A stretch of DNA of 64,000 bases from Halomonas sp. GTDB taxonomy: Bacteria; Pseudomonadota; Gammaproteobacteria; Pseudomonadales; Halomonadaceae. The translations under genes and the position numbers were made by a program. The notes below the pieces were generated by a model that was given only the letters and a program-made list of their open reading frames with translations, did no database searches and had not been told where the DNA came from. The DNA lies in NCBI RefSeq assembly GCF_029263665.1, contig NZ_JAJUFQ010000008.1, positions 111,846-175,845 on the forward strand, read 5' to 3'. Position 1 is the first letter of the stretch, and each line of letters opens with the position of its first letter. Shown here piece by piece: positions 17,186-25,559 of this stretch.

Positions 17186-17850
17186 CCCAATGGAATCTGG
17201 AAAAGCGCTACCAAGGGCAGCGTGATATCGAGTTGCTGATGCCGGATGCCCTGGAGGGGATGGATCGTCTGCGCGATTATCTGGAAGGCGAACGCTTCGA
17301 TGCCGTGGTCACCAGTGACCTGGTCCGTTGTCGTCAGACGCTGGCGCATATCTCGGAAGGTCGCGACTGGCCCAGTCCACGTCTGGATAAGCGCCTGCGC
17401 GAAAATGACTTTGGTGCCTTCGAGGGGTGTACCTGGGAAGAACTCAAGGATGACCCGGCCTATCGTGCCTGGATCGACAGTGCCGGAGAACTGGCTCCGA
17501 CGGGAGGAGAGTCTGCCCAGCAACTGCGCGAACGACTGGAAGCCGCCTTGAACGATATTTTCGCCGACGCTGCTGGAACAGTTGCAGAACGAGTGGTTGG
17601 AAAAGTGGTAGAGGAAAGAGCTGTTGGAGACGTTGCAGAAAAAGCTGCTGGAGAGCAGCGGTACAAGGTGCTGGTGGTCACCCATGGTGGTGTGATTCGT
17701 GAATGGCGGCGTGGCTTCGAACAGGTTTCATTCTGGGACGGCGTCGTGGAACAGGCGTCCGGGCGGCGCTGGTATCTGACAACCACCACAGAGGGTGTGA
17801 CATGCAACTCTTCCTCGGCGGTGCCTGTGCTGGCAAGCGCGAACGTGTGA
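17137..17850 (+). CDS. cobC: Alpha-ribazole phosphatase, histidine phosphatase family
   Basis: Removes phosphate from alpha-ribazole-5-phosphate or adenosylcobalamin-5-phosphate. The catalytic phosphohistidine loop is LVVVRHGVTQWN near residue 12; the second histidine is in VLVVTHGGVIREWRRG. I use the ATG at 17137, preceded by AAGGAGGAGAG; it lies inside the end of cobS. At 237 residues it is ~30 longer than usual because of a low-complexity insertion (about 17574-17655, residues GTVAERVVGKVVEERAVGD and on), predicted to be a charged helix. The gene overlaps the next reading frame by 49 bases. Confidence 0.88.
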   Translation: MAIGVGLELVVVRHGVTQWNLEKRYQGQRDIELLMPDALEGMDRLRDYLEGERFDAVVTSDLVRCRQTLAHISEGRDWPSPRLDKRLRENDFGAFEGCTWEELKDDPAYRAWIDSAGELAPTGGESAQQLRERLEAALNDIFADAAGTVAERVVGKVVEERAVGDVAEKAAGEQRYKVLVVTHGGVIREWRRGFEQVSFWDGVVEQASGRRWYLTTTTEGVTCNSSSAVPVLASANV

Positions 17851-18239
17851 GCGAACGCTTTCCTCAGGCAAGCTGGATTCAGGCCAGCGAAGCACTGGAG
17901 CGAATGCCGTCTCCGCATTTGCCGGAGAGCCACGCTGAGGTGGTGATCCATGGCTGGCTCGAATGGCTTGAAGATGTCTGCCGCAAAGGTAGTGGCGCTG
18001 GACGGGAGAACGATGCGCTGCGTGAATGCTGGTGTAAGGCCTTCAGGGACTGGGCTGGTCGTGAGTCAGCAGACGTGGTGTTGATTGTCCCGGAAGTCGG
18101 GCGCGGAATCGTGCCTGTCGAGCCACTCCAGCGTCGGCTGCGTGATCTGGCGGGCTGGCTGGCCCAGGATGCCGCCGATGCCAGCAGTCGCGTATGGCAT
18201 GTGCGCCATGGCCTGGTCATGGCCTTGAAAGGGCCTTGA
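17802..18239 (+). CDS. Short CobU/CobP-like protein
   Basis: Protein of 145 residues starting MQLFLGGACAGKRERVSERF, with a changed P-loop (GGACAGKR instead of GGxRSGKS). It has the CobU third motif in VLIVPEVGRGIVPVEPLQRR followed by LRDLAGWLAQ and VWHVRHGLVMALK. It lacks the central RLWYLAT and histidine segment that the upstream cobU has. Paired CobU-like proteins of this kind are, to my knowledge, also seen in some Bacilli. Its position at the operon end, overlapping cobC by 49 bases, supports a role in cobinamide activation. Whether it is an active kinase cannot be told. Confidence 0.7.
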   Translation: MQLFLGGACAGKRERVSERFPQASWIQASEALERMPSPHLPESHAEVVIHGWLEWLEDVCRKGSGAGRENDALRECWCKAFRDWAGRESADVVLIVPEVGRGIVPVEPLQRRLRDLAGWLAQDAADASSRVWHVRHGLVMALKGP

Positions 18240-18245
18240 TGACAC

Positions 18246-18262
18246 AGCGTCACATTGACGCT
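18246..18262 (+). terminator. Hairpin after the cobT-cobC block (weak terminator candidate)
   Basis: AGCGTCA (18246-18252) pairs with TGACGCT (18256-18262) across a three-base loop, seven bases after the stop of the CobU-like gene. There is no following T run, so its role as a terminator is uncertain. Confidence 0.35.
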
Positions 18263-18333
18263 CATGGCTGGCATTGGTAGTTTACTTGGGTTCTCAGGTG
18301 CCCCTGAAGGAGCGGCATATCACTCGCTGTGAT

Positions 18334-18383
18334 GGAAACGCTGAATAAATCGGCGAGCGGCAAGAAGATATGACGTTCCTGAA
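18334..18383. repeat. Partial copy of the 26.4-kb hairpin element end
   Basis: GGAAACGCTGAATAAATC at 18334-18351 is identical to 26389-26406, and the next ~35 bases stay recognisably similar (CGAGCGG, then a TATGACGTTCCTGAACG stretch against TATGTTCGTTCCCGACG). The copy stops at the cobalamin riboswitch; no opposite end was found. It is interpreted as a solo end or relic of the same mobile element. Confidence 0.6.
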
Positions 18384-18610
18384 CGCATGTGATGCGTCGG
18401 GGTGAAACGGGAAGTCGGTGACAATCCGACGCTGCCCCCGCAACGGTGATCGAGTAAAGCGCGGCCTGACACACCACTGTGCATATCTAGAACTGTCGAC
18501 ATGAGCAACAGGCTCGTCGGCACTTCCAGGCGGGCTTGCTGCCCGGCACGGGAAGGTGGTCGCGTGGAACACATAGAGGTTCGCTCGTCAGCCCGGAGAC
18601 CGGCCTGAAA
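18380..18610 (+). ncRNA. Cobalamin riboswitch upstream of btuB
   Basis: Adenosylcobalamin-sensing leader RNA. The conserved core GGTGAAACGGGAAG then TCGGTGACAATCCGACGC and GCTGCCCCCGCAACGG lies at 18400-18446. The B12 box CAGCCCGGAGACCGGCC is at 18589-18605, preceded by the GCACGGGAAGGTGG arm. About 130 bases of G/C-rich sequence separate it from the btuB ATG and would hold the expression platform. It should shut off btuB and the genes downstream when B12 is plentiful. Confidence 0.95.
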
Positions 18611-18739
18611 TTCCATGCCAGGGGCGGTGGGCTCCCGAAGCTGGGCGCGTTGCTACGCCTTCCTTCCTCATTTCCCCGTTCTTGGTCATTCAAGGCTTTG
18701 TGCCGTGCGGGTGCGCATGGTACCAGGGGATACTTCATC

Positions 18740-20581
18740 ATGCTGCGCTCCTTCCTTCCTGCCCGAGCGGTATCAGGCCTGCCTGCTCTCGGTCTTGCAG
18801 CCATGCCGCTGGCATTCGTTGCTCAGGCCAGTGCCCAGAGCACTGCCGATGATGAAAGGGTGAATCTCGATCCTATGGTCGTATCTGCGACCCTGGCGCC
18901 ACGCACGGCCAGTGAGACATTGTCTTCGGTCAGTGTCATCAACGAACAGGCGCTACGCCAGCGCGACCCCATCAGTCTGATCGATGCCCTGCGTGGCCAG
19001 GCGGGCGTTGATTTTTCATCCAGCGGTGGGTTCGGCAAGAACACCAGCCTCTATCTGCGTGGTACCGGTCCTGAATCGACATTGTTGCTGATTGATGGCA
19101 TGCGTCTGCGCTCGGCCACTAACGGTGGTCCGGCCTGGCAGTTTCTTGACCCGCGCATGTTCGAACGCATCGAAGTCGTGCGGGGACCGCGTGGTGCGTT
19201 ATATGGTGCCGATGCGGTAGGCGGCGTTGTGCAGTTGTTCACCCTCGAACCCGAAGGTGAACAACCGACTCCCAGTATTACCCTGGGAGGAGGTTCCTTT
19301 GGCACGGCCAGGGCTCAGGCCAACCTGAGCGGAGAGGCCAATGCGACCCGCTACCAGTTCAGTGCCAGTCATCTGAGCAGTGATGGCACGCAAGTACGCA
19401 AGGGCGGGGAAGACAAGGGCTATGACAACACCACAGGCCTGGTGCGGCTGGCTCACGACTTCGACAATGGTGCTGTGCTGGGGATCACGGCGCTGCGTGC
19501 TTCAGGCAATACCGAGTACGAAGGCGGCGATTCCGACTATGTGCAACAGGTGGCCGGTGTATATGGCGAGATACCTGTCACGGCCAACTGGACTTCGCGT
19601 TTGACCATCAGTGAAGCCCGCGATGAGCTGGATGATGTTTCCGACCTTGGCGCTACCTCTTTCGATACCACGACACACACGGCGCGTTGGGACAACTCTG
19701 TGCTGATGGGCAATCACGAACTGGTCGCCGGGGCAGAGTATCAGCAGGACAAGATCGACAGCACCACCGACTATGCCGAAGACAGTCGCGACAATGTGGC
19801 GGTGTTCGCTCAGACTCTGCTGGACTTTGCTCCCTTCTCGCTGCAGGTCGGCCTGCGCCATGACGACAACGAGGCCTTCGGCGGCGAGACCACCGGGCAC
19901 CTTGCTCTGGGTTACGCCCTGGATGATCACTATACCCTGCGGGCCAGTTACGACACGGCATTCCGGGCCCCGACCTTCAATGAGCTGTACTATCCAGGCT
20001 TCGGCAATCCTGACCTCGACCCTGAGAAAGCGGAAAGTGTCGAGCTTGGCCTGCGTGGGCAGTATGGCCGGGGATTCTGGGATGTCGCCGTGTACCAGAG
20101 TGATATCGAGGACATGGTGGCATATACGGTGCAGGACTCGCATTATGCACCGTTCAATGTGGATCGCGCCCGCATTCGTGGCGTTGAGCTGACCACAGGT
20201 CTGGAGTGGAACCAGTGGGTTCTGGCGGCTTCCGCCACCTACACCGACCCCGAAGACCGGGATAGCGGCAAACGTCTCGCGCGCCGTGCGACCCAAGGGG
20301 TGCGCCTGGATGCCGATCGCCGCATTGGCGACTGGAATCTCGGTGCATCTTTCGTGGCACAGAACCATCGTTACAACGATGCGGACAATAAAGAACGCTT
20401 GCCAGGCTATGGCACGATCGACCTGAGGGCAGGCTGGCATTTCGCCCCTCAATGGAAGGCCAACCTGACCCTGGAGAATGTCCTCGACCGCGAATATGCC
20501 ACCGCGCGGGATAGCTACAACGAGTGGGACTACATCAACCCCGGACGTGCGGCCTACTTGAGTGTTGGCTTCCAGCCATGA
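18740..20581 (+). CDS. btuB: TonB-dependent vitamin B12 outer-membrane receptor
   Basis: Twenty-two-stranded outer-membrane barrel importing cobalamin with energy from TonB. It has 613 residues. Signal peptide MLRSFLPARAVSGLPALGLA ends near AQASAQ; the TonB box is DPMVVSA. The plug domain contains SLIDALRGQAGVDFSSSGG, LYLRGTGPESTLLLIDGMRL and VEVVRGPRGALYGADAVGG-like sequence; the barrel ends AAYLSVGFQP, so the usual terminal aromatic residue is followed by one proline. I use the ATG at 18740; the frame extends upstream to 18536, but that is the riboswitch. It heads the riboswitch-controlled block, and its stop overlaps the btuF start. Confidence 0.95.
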   Translation: MLRSFLPARAVSGLPALGLAAMPLAFVAQASAQSTADDERVNLDPMVVSATLAPRTASETLSSVSVINEQALRQRDPISLIDALRGQAGVDFSSSGGFGKNTSLYLRGTGPESTLLLIDGMRLRSATNGGPAWQFLDPRMFERIEVVRGPRGALYGADAVGGVVQLFTLEPEGEQPTPSITLGGGSFGTARAQANLSGEANATRYQFSASHLSSDGTQVRKGGEDKGYDNTTGLVRLAHDFDNGAVLGITALRASGNTEYEGGDSDYVQQVAGVYGEIPVTANWTSRLTISEARDELDDVSDLGATSFDTTTHTARWDNSVLMGNHELVAGAEYQQDKIDSTTDYAEDSRDNVAVFAQTLLDFAPFSLQVGLRHDDNEAFGGETTGHLALGYALDDHYTLRASYDTAFRAPTFNELYYPGFGNPDLDPEKAESVELGLRGQYGRGFWDVAVYQSDIEDMVAYTVQDSHYAPFNVDRARIRGVELTTGLEWNQWVLAASATYTDPEDRDSGKRLARRATQGVRLDADRRIGDWNLGASFVAQNHRYNDADNKERLPGYGTIDLRAGWHFAPQWKANLTLENVLDREYATARDSYNEWDYINPGRAAYLSVGFQP

Positions 20582-20654
20582 GCAGCCCTGAGCCCATGAG
20601 CAGCCCTGAGCTTATGAACAACAGCCCTGAGCTCATGAACAACAGCCCTGCACG
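20578..20654 (+). repeat. Four tandem start-codon-bearing units at btuF
   Basis: Units reading approximately ATGAGCAGCCCTGAGC and ATGAACAACAGCCCTGAGC follow each other, encoding MSSPEP, MSSPEL, MNNSPEL and MNNSPA. Each carries an in-frame ATG. The first two and last two units form sub-types, implying two rounds of duplication. Confidence 0.9.
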
Positions 20655-21576
20655 CAGAGAAAACGGCAGAGGGCTACAGCGAATGAGAGCCCTCAGTAGT
20701 GCATTACTGGTCATGGGCTTGTCGGTCGGCATCGTCGCGGCGAACGCTGAAGAAGCTCCGCGATGTGTCGTGGATGATAGTGGAACTGAAGTCTGTCTTG
20801 CTGCGCCGGCACAACGCATTGTCGCGCTGGCCCCCAGCGTGACGGAGTTGCTGTTCGCTGCCGGGGCAGGAAAAAAGGTCGTCGGCGCAGTGAGTTTCAG
20901 CGATTATCCGCAGGCCGCCCAAGCCTTGCCAAGGGTGGGAAGCTATGACCGTATCGACCTGGAAGCCTTGCTGGGACTTGAGCCTGACCTGGTCGTGAGC
21001 TGGGATGGTGGCAATCCCCGTGAGCAGGTAGAGCGACTGTCTGCGCTCGGGATCAAGGTATTTCATTCCGATGCGAGAAGCTTCGAGACGATAGCTTCGA
21101 CTCTGGAACGCCTGGGCGTACTGGCCGACAGCCAGGATGAGGCGGAACAGGTTGCGGCAGCACTGCGTGATGACATTCGCGATCTCACCCAGCGCTATGC
21201 GGATGCCGAACCTGTGAGCGTGTTCTACGAAGTCTGGGAAAAACCCCTGATGACCATCAATGGCCAGCATTGGATCAGCCAATCTCTGGCATTGTGCGGG
21301 GGCGTCAATCTGTTTGCCGATGAGGCTCCCATGGTACCGCGCATTTCCCAAGAGGCCGTATTGGCAGCGAATCCCGAAGCGATCATCACCGGGGGAATGG
21401 GTAAGGCGGACGCTTCCTGGCTCGATGCCTGGCGAGCCTATCCACATCTCAAAGCGGTCGAGCGCGATAACCTTTTCTTCATCAATCCCGACCTGGTGCA
21501 GAGGGCCACGCCGCGCCTGGTAGAAGGTACCCGGTCTCTCTGTCGTCATCTGGAGAGCGCCCGTGAGCGCCGCTGA
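20578..21576 (+). CDS. btuF: Periplasmic vitamin B12-binding protein
   Basis: Cobalamin-binding component of the BtuFCD importer. The mature part shows the class III binding fold: AQRIVALAPSVTELLFAAGA, VGAVSFSDYPQAAQALPRVG, LLGLEPDLVVSWDGGNP, and the C-terminal lobe ending RATPRLVEGTRSLCRHL. There are four in-frame ATGs in a repeat at the start (20578, 20596, 20614, 20635) and another at 20683 (MRALSSALLVMGLSVGIVAA) that begins the actual signal peptide. The first overlaps the btuB stop. Which one is used is undecided; starting at 20578 gives 332 residues with a ~35-residue hydrophilic extension before the signal sequence. Confidence 0.9.
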   Translation: MSSPEPMSSPELMNNSPELMNNSPARRENGRGLQRMRALSSALLVMGLSVGIVAANAEEAPRCVVDDSGTEVCLAAPAQRIVALAPSVTELLFAAGAGKKVVGAVSFSDYPQAAQALPRVGSYDRIDLEALLGLEPDLVVSWDGGNPREQVERLSALGIKVFHSDARSFETIASTLERLGVLADSQDEAEQVAAALRDDIRDLTQRYADAEPVSVFYEVWEKPLMTINGQHWISQSLALCGGVNLFADEAPMVPRISQEAVLAANPEAIITGGMGKADASWLDAWRAYPHLKAVERDNLFFINPDLVQRATPRLVEGTRSLCRHLESARERR

Positions 21577-22564
21577 TGCTTCGTTGCGCCACCTGCCTCG
21601 GATCTGGCCGCCATTATGTGTGCTGGGGCTGATCTCCGTGGCCGCTATGCTATTGGCGCTGGCGCTGGGTAGTATCAATCTGTCGCCTGATGAGCTGTGG
21701 GCCGCGCTGCTGGGGAATGGCAGCGCCTTGCACCAGACCTTGCTCTGGGAGCTGCGCCTACCGAGAGCCCTGGCCGCTTTCGGTACTGGTGCGCTGCTGG
21801 CACTGGCCGGCGCGTTGATGCAAGTACTGCTGCGCAATCCACTGGCCGACCCTTATGTGCTGGGGTTGTCCGGGGGAGCGGCAGTGGCAGCCTTGCTTGC
21901 CATGCTGGCGGGCCTGGGGGCTGCACTGGTCTCCTTGGCGGCTTTCTCTGGAGCCCTGTTGTCCACACTGCTGGTCTTCGGCCTGGCCCATGGCGGAGGC
22001 AGCTGGACCCCAGCCAGGCTCCTGCTGACCGGTATCGTCCTGGCTTCCGGCTGGGGGGCCACCATCACTTTTCTCCTGACCATCAGTCCAGTGGAGCAGT
22101 TACCTGGCATGCTGTATTGGCTGATGGGGGACATGGCCTATGCCGGAACTCCCTGGCCGGTACTCAGCCTGGCCGCTATCGCTGCCGTGTCATTGGCACC
22201 TTTCGGACGCACCCTCAATGTGCTGGCCCGAGGTGGGCTTCAGGCCGCCGCTCTAGGGGTGGCGGTTCGTCCGATGGAACTGGGGCTATATGCAGCAGCG
22301 AGCCTTGCCACGGCGGTTGCCGTCACGACGGCAGGCAGTGTCGGCTTCGTCGGCTTGATGGTGCCGCATATGCTGCGCCTGCGTCTGGGTTCCGATCAAC
22401 GGGTCATCCTGCCGGCTTCCTTGCTGGCCGGAGGGGCGCTGCTGACTCTGGCTGATACGCTGGCGCGTACGGTCATTGCTCCCCAGCAGCTACCCGTTGG
22501 TGTCATCACGGCGCTGCTCGGTGTTCCGAGTTTCCTGTACCTGCTGCATCGCAGCCGTGGCTGA
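21563..22564 (+). CDS. btuC: Vitamin B12 ABC transporter permease
   Basis: FecCD/BtuC-type inner-membrane permease, 333 residues and about ten hydrophobic helices. Family signatures: LWELRLPRALAAFGTGALLA, LRNPLADPYVLGLSGGAAVA, TGIVLASGWGATITFLL and GFVGLMVPHMLRLRLGSDQR, the segment that contacts BtuD. It starts with GTG and overlaps btuF by 14 bases. Acts with BtuF and BtuD to carry cobalamin from periplasm to cytoplasm. Confidence 0.94.
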   Translation: MSAADASLRHLPRIWPPLCVLGLISVAAMLLALALGSINLSPDELWAALLGNGSALHQTLLWELRLPRALAAFGTGALLALAGALMQVLLRNPLADPYVLGLSGGAAVAALLAMLAGLGAALVSLAAFSGALLSTLLVFGLAHGGGSWTPARLLLTGIVLASGWGATITFLLTISPVEQLPGMLYWLMGDMAYAGTPWPVLSLAAIAAVSLAPFGRTLNVLARGGLQAAALGVAVRPMELGLYAAASLATAVAVTTAGSVGFVGLMVPHMLRLRLGSDQRVILPASLLAGGALLTLADTLARTVIAPQQLPVGVITALLGVPSFLYLLHRSRG

Positions 22565-22582
22565 TGGGGTGAGGAGACTGAC

Positions 22583-23356
22583 ATGCACCTGAGTACCCAG
22601 GAACTGGTAATTGATATACCGGAGCGCGCAGATGGCAGTGCGCTTTCCCTGACGATCGCGCCAGGCTCGCGCTGGGGAATTCTTGGTCCCAACGGCACCG
22701 GCAAGACAACATTGCTGCATACCTTGGCAGGTTTGAAAGCACCGCGGCGTGGCCGTGTGTGCCTGGACGGAGTGCCTCTGGGACAGCTGCGTCGACGTCA
22801 TGTTGCCCAGCACATGGGGATGGTGTTCCAGCATCACCAGGACGATTTCCCGGCCAGCGTGCTCGAGACAGCATTGATCGGACGCCATCCTTTTCTGCAC
22901 CTCTGGCAAAACGAGAGTGCTGAAGACATCCAGCAGGCCCAGCAGGCCCTGGTTCGCTTGGGGGTCGGTCATCTGGCCACACGCCCCATCGCTACCCTGT
23001 CGGGCGGTGAGCGGCAGAGAGTGGGTATCGCCACGGTGCTGACGCAGTCACCTGCGGTGTGGCTGGTGGATGAACCGACCAATCATCTGGATCTGCACCA
23101 TCAGATGGCCGTCATGGCACTGCTTGATGAGCAGGCGACATCGGGGCATGCCGTCGTCATGTGCTTGCATGACCTGAATATGGCGGCTCGCTGGTGTGAT
23201 TATCTGTTGCTGCTGTATCCCGATGGCGAAGCCTGCTGGGGCGAGCGCGATGCCATGCTGAGCATTCCGGCACTGGAGCGACTCTATGGCCAATCCCTGA
23301 CCTCGGCCATCATTGATGGGGTGAGTGTCTTTGTGCCTCTTTCAAACGCTGTCTAG
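22583..23356 (+). CDS. btuD: Vitamin B12 ABC transporter ATPase
   Basis: ATPase of 257 residues with Walker A GPNGTGKTTLLHTLAG, Q-loop VFQHHQDDFPASVLE, signature LSGGERQRVGIA and Walker B VWLVDEPTNHLDL. It follows btuC by 18 bases with GAGGAG upstream. The last three codons and stop (GCT GTC TAG) lie inside the first unit of a 17-base repeat that continues into the following intergenic region. Confidence 0.94.
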   Translation: MHLSTQELVIDIPERADGSALSLTIAPGSRWGILGPNGTGKTTLLHTLAGLKAPRRGRVCLDGVPLGQLRRRHVAQHMGMVFQHHQDDFPASVLETALIGRHPFLHLWQNESAEDIQQAQQALVRLGVGHLATRPIATLSGGERQRVGIATVLTQSPAVWLVDEPTNHLDLHHQMAVMALLDEQATSGHAVVMCLHDLNMAARWCDYLLLLYPDGEACWGERDAMLSIPALERLYGQSLTSAIIDGVSVFVPLSNAV

Positions 23357-23439
23357 CTTCAAACACTGCCTAGGTCCAAACACTGTCTAGTTTCAAACGC
23401 TTTCTCGTTTCACACTTTTGGCCAGTTTCAAATTCCTGG
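23341..23439 (+). repeat. Degenerate 17-bp tandem repeat between btuD and cobO
   Basis: Five full units and one partial follow each other: TTCAAACGCTGTCTAGC (23341), TTCAAACACTGCCTAGG (23358), TCCAAACACTGTCTAGT (23375), TTCAAACGCTTTCTCGT (23392), an 18-base variant (23409) and a partial TTCAAATTCC (23427). The first contains the btuD stop codon; the last ends just before the cobO ribosome binding site CTGGAGG. Divergence rises towards cobO. Confidence 0.9.
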
Positions 23440-23446
23440 AGGTTTC

Positions 23447-24058
23447 ATGAGTCGTCCTCAAGTTGATTCCGAGCGTCATGCGCAGCGGATGGCGAACAAG
23501 CAGCGCATCATGCGCGAACGTATCGCCAATGCCGACAAGGAGCAGGGCGTTCTGCTGGTGCTGACCGGGGCTGGCAAGGGCAAGAGTTCATCGGCCTTCG
23601 GCATGCTGGCTCGGGCGCTGGGACATAGCATGAACGTGGGTGTCGTGCAATTCATCAAGGGGGCCTTTGCCACTGGCGAGGCCGCTTTCTGCCGTGCCCA
23701 GCCCGGGGTTCGCTTTCATGTCATGGGGGAAGGCTATAGCTGGGACACTCAGGATATCCAGCGTGACATGGCGGCCGCCGAAGCAGCCTGGGACAAGGCG
23801 CGAGAGCTGCTGCGTGATCCCGATGTCGACATGGTATTGCTGGATGAGCTCAACATTGCCTTGCGTCGTGGTTATCTGGAGCTCGATCGGGTGCTGGATG
23901 ACCTTCAGTCCAGGCCGGAGATGCAGCATGTGGTCGTGACGGGGCGTCACGCTCCAGAAGCGCTGATCGAGCTGGCCGATACGGTAACGGAGATGCGAGT
24001 GGTCAAGCACGCGTTCAAGGAGCAGGGCATCAAGGCCCAGAAAGGCGTGGAGTGGTGA
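23447..24058 (+). CDS. cobO: Cob(I)yrinic acid a,c-diamide adenosyltransferase
   Basis: CobA/CobO/BtuR-type corrinoid adenosyltransferase, 203 residues. It transfers the adenosyl group from ATP to the reduced cobalt of cobyrinic diamide, cobinamide or cobalamin. The P-loop-like [20 protein letters not shown] is at residues 30-50; further signatures are [33 protein letters not shown] and [23 protein letters not shown] preceded by GGAGG at the end of the 17-base repeats. One base separates it from cobQ. Confidence 0.94.
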   Translation: MSRPQVDSERHAQRMANKQRIMRERIANADKEQGVLLVLTGAGKGKSSSAFGMLARALGHSMNVGVVQFIKGAFATGEAAFCRAQPGVRFHVMGEGYSWDTQDIQRDMAAAEAAWDKARELLRDPDVDMVLLDELNIALRRGYLELDRVLDDLQSRPEMQHVVVTGRHAPEALIELADTVTEMRVVKHAFKEQGIKAQKGVEW

Positions 24059-24059
24059 T

Positions 24060-25517
24060 ATGCCGACACTGATGATACAGGGCACGACGTCGGATGCAGG
24101 CAAGAGCACGGTGGTGGCAGGGCTTTGCCGAGCCTTGTATCGACGCGGTTTCAAGGTGGCGCCGTTCAAGCCACAGAACATGGCGTTAAACAGTGCAGTG
24201 ACCATCGATGGCGGCGAGATCGGCCGCTCCACGGCCTTGCAGGCCCAGGCGGCAGGCGTCGAACCACATAGCGACATGAATCCCGTGCTGCTCAAGCCAG
24301 AAGGTGACCAGCGGTCACAGGTGATTCTTGCCGGGCGAGTCTACGGCAGCATGCAGGCGCTGGATTATCACGCTTACAAGACCACTGCACGAGAAACCGT
24401 GATGTCCTGCTGGCAACGCCTGTCGCGCCGCTATGACGTCATCATCGCAGAAGGCGCCGGGAGTCCGGCTGAGGTCAACCTGCGTCAGGGCGATATCGCC
24501 AATATGGGCTTTGCCGAAGCAGCGGACTGTCCGGTATTGCTGGTGGGGGATATCGAGCGGGGCGGTGTCTTTGCGCAGTTGTGCGGCACCCTGGGATTGG
24601 TTTCCAGCAGTGAGTGGCAACGTATAAAAGGGCTGATCATCAATCGCTTCCGGGGGGATATTTCCCTGCTTGAACCGGGCTTGAGCTGGCTCGAGGCTCG
24701 CGAAAACAAGTCCGTGCTTGGTGTGTTGCCCTATCTGCCAGGGTTGATGCTGGATGCTGAAGACAGTCTGTCCCTTGAGCAGCGTGTTGAAGGTGATGGC
24801 GCGCTCAAGGTGGTCGTGCCGGCGCTACCTCGGATCAGCAATCACACCGACCTGGATCCATTGCGCCTGCACCCCGGTGTGTCCTTGCATGTCGTCGGAC
24901 CAGATGCCCCCGTGCCGGAAGCGGATGTGATCCTCCTGCCTGGGAGCAAGAGCACGCTCTCTGACCTTGCCTGGTTACGGCAACAGGGGTGGGAGGAGCG
25001 TCTGCAGCGCCACTTGCGTTATGGCGGGCGGGTGCTGGGTATCTGTGGCGGTTTCCAGATGCTGGGCGACTGGATCAATGACCCTGATGGCCTGGAAGGT
25101 GATCCGGGTGGTGCTCCAGGATTTGGCCTGTTGCGCATGGAAACCGTATTGCGCCCGACCAAGCAGTTGCGTCGTATCAGCGGCCGCATCGCGACAGCCG
25201 ACGGCTCATGCAGCATCCATGGCTACGAAATCCACCAGGGCATCAGTCGGGGCGAGGCACTGACACGGCCGCTGATGACCCTGGAAGGACGCGATGAAGG
25301 TGCCGTGAGCGAGGATGGCCAGGTAATGGGGACCTACCTGCATGGCCTGTTCGATACGCCGGATGCCTGCACGACATTGCTGGCTTGGCTGGGATTGAAC
25401 AAAGGTGAGGCCCGGCGCATCGACCTGAATGTCCATCGCGAGGAACAGCTTGAACGTTTGGCTGACAGCATCGAATATCATCTCGATATGGATGCCATCA
25501 TTGAGTTGATCCGTTGA
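24060..25517 (+). CDS. cobQ: Cobyric acid synthase (glutamine-hydrolysing)
   Basis: Amidates side chains b, d, e and g of adenosylcobyrinic a,c-diamide using glutamine and ATP; CbiP in the anaerobic naming. It has 485 residues. N-terminal ATPase part: [20 protein letters not shown] and [21 protein letters not shown]-terminal class-I-like amidotransferase with the nucleophile C329 in [15 protein letters not shown] and [11 protein letters not shown] near the end. Since no corrin-ring genes accompany it, it probably serves salvage of incomplete corrinoids. Last gene of the riboswitch block. Confidence 0.95.
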   Translation: MPTLMIQGTTSDAGKSTVVAGLCRALYRRGFKVAPFKPQNMALNSAVTIDGGEIGRSTALQAQAAGVEPHSDMNPVLLKPEGDQRSQVILAGRVYGSMQALDYHAYKTTARETVMSCWQRLSRRYDVIIAEGAGSPAEVNLRQGDIANMGFAEAADCPVLLVGDIERGGVFAQLCGTLGLVSSSEWQRIKGLIINRFRGDISLLEPGLSWLEARENKSVLGVLPYLPGLMLDAEDSLSLEQRVEGDGALKVVVPALPRISNHTDLDPLRLHPGVSLHVVGPDAPVPEADVILLPGSKSTLSDLAWLRQQGWEERLQRHLRYGGRVLGICGGFQMLGDWINDPDGLEGDPGGAPGFGLLRMETVLRPTKQLRRISGRIATADGSCSIHGYEIHQGISRGEALTRPLMTLEGRDEGAVSEDGQVMGTYLHGLFDTPDACTTLLAWLGLNKGEARRIDLNVHREEQLERLADSIEYHLDMDAIIELIR

Positions 25518-25559
25518 ACCGTTCAATGATGGCGGTATCAGGCGCTGGTTGATGAAAGC

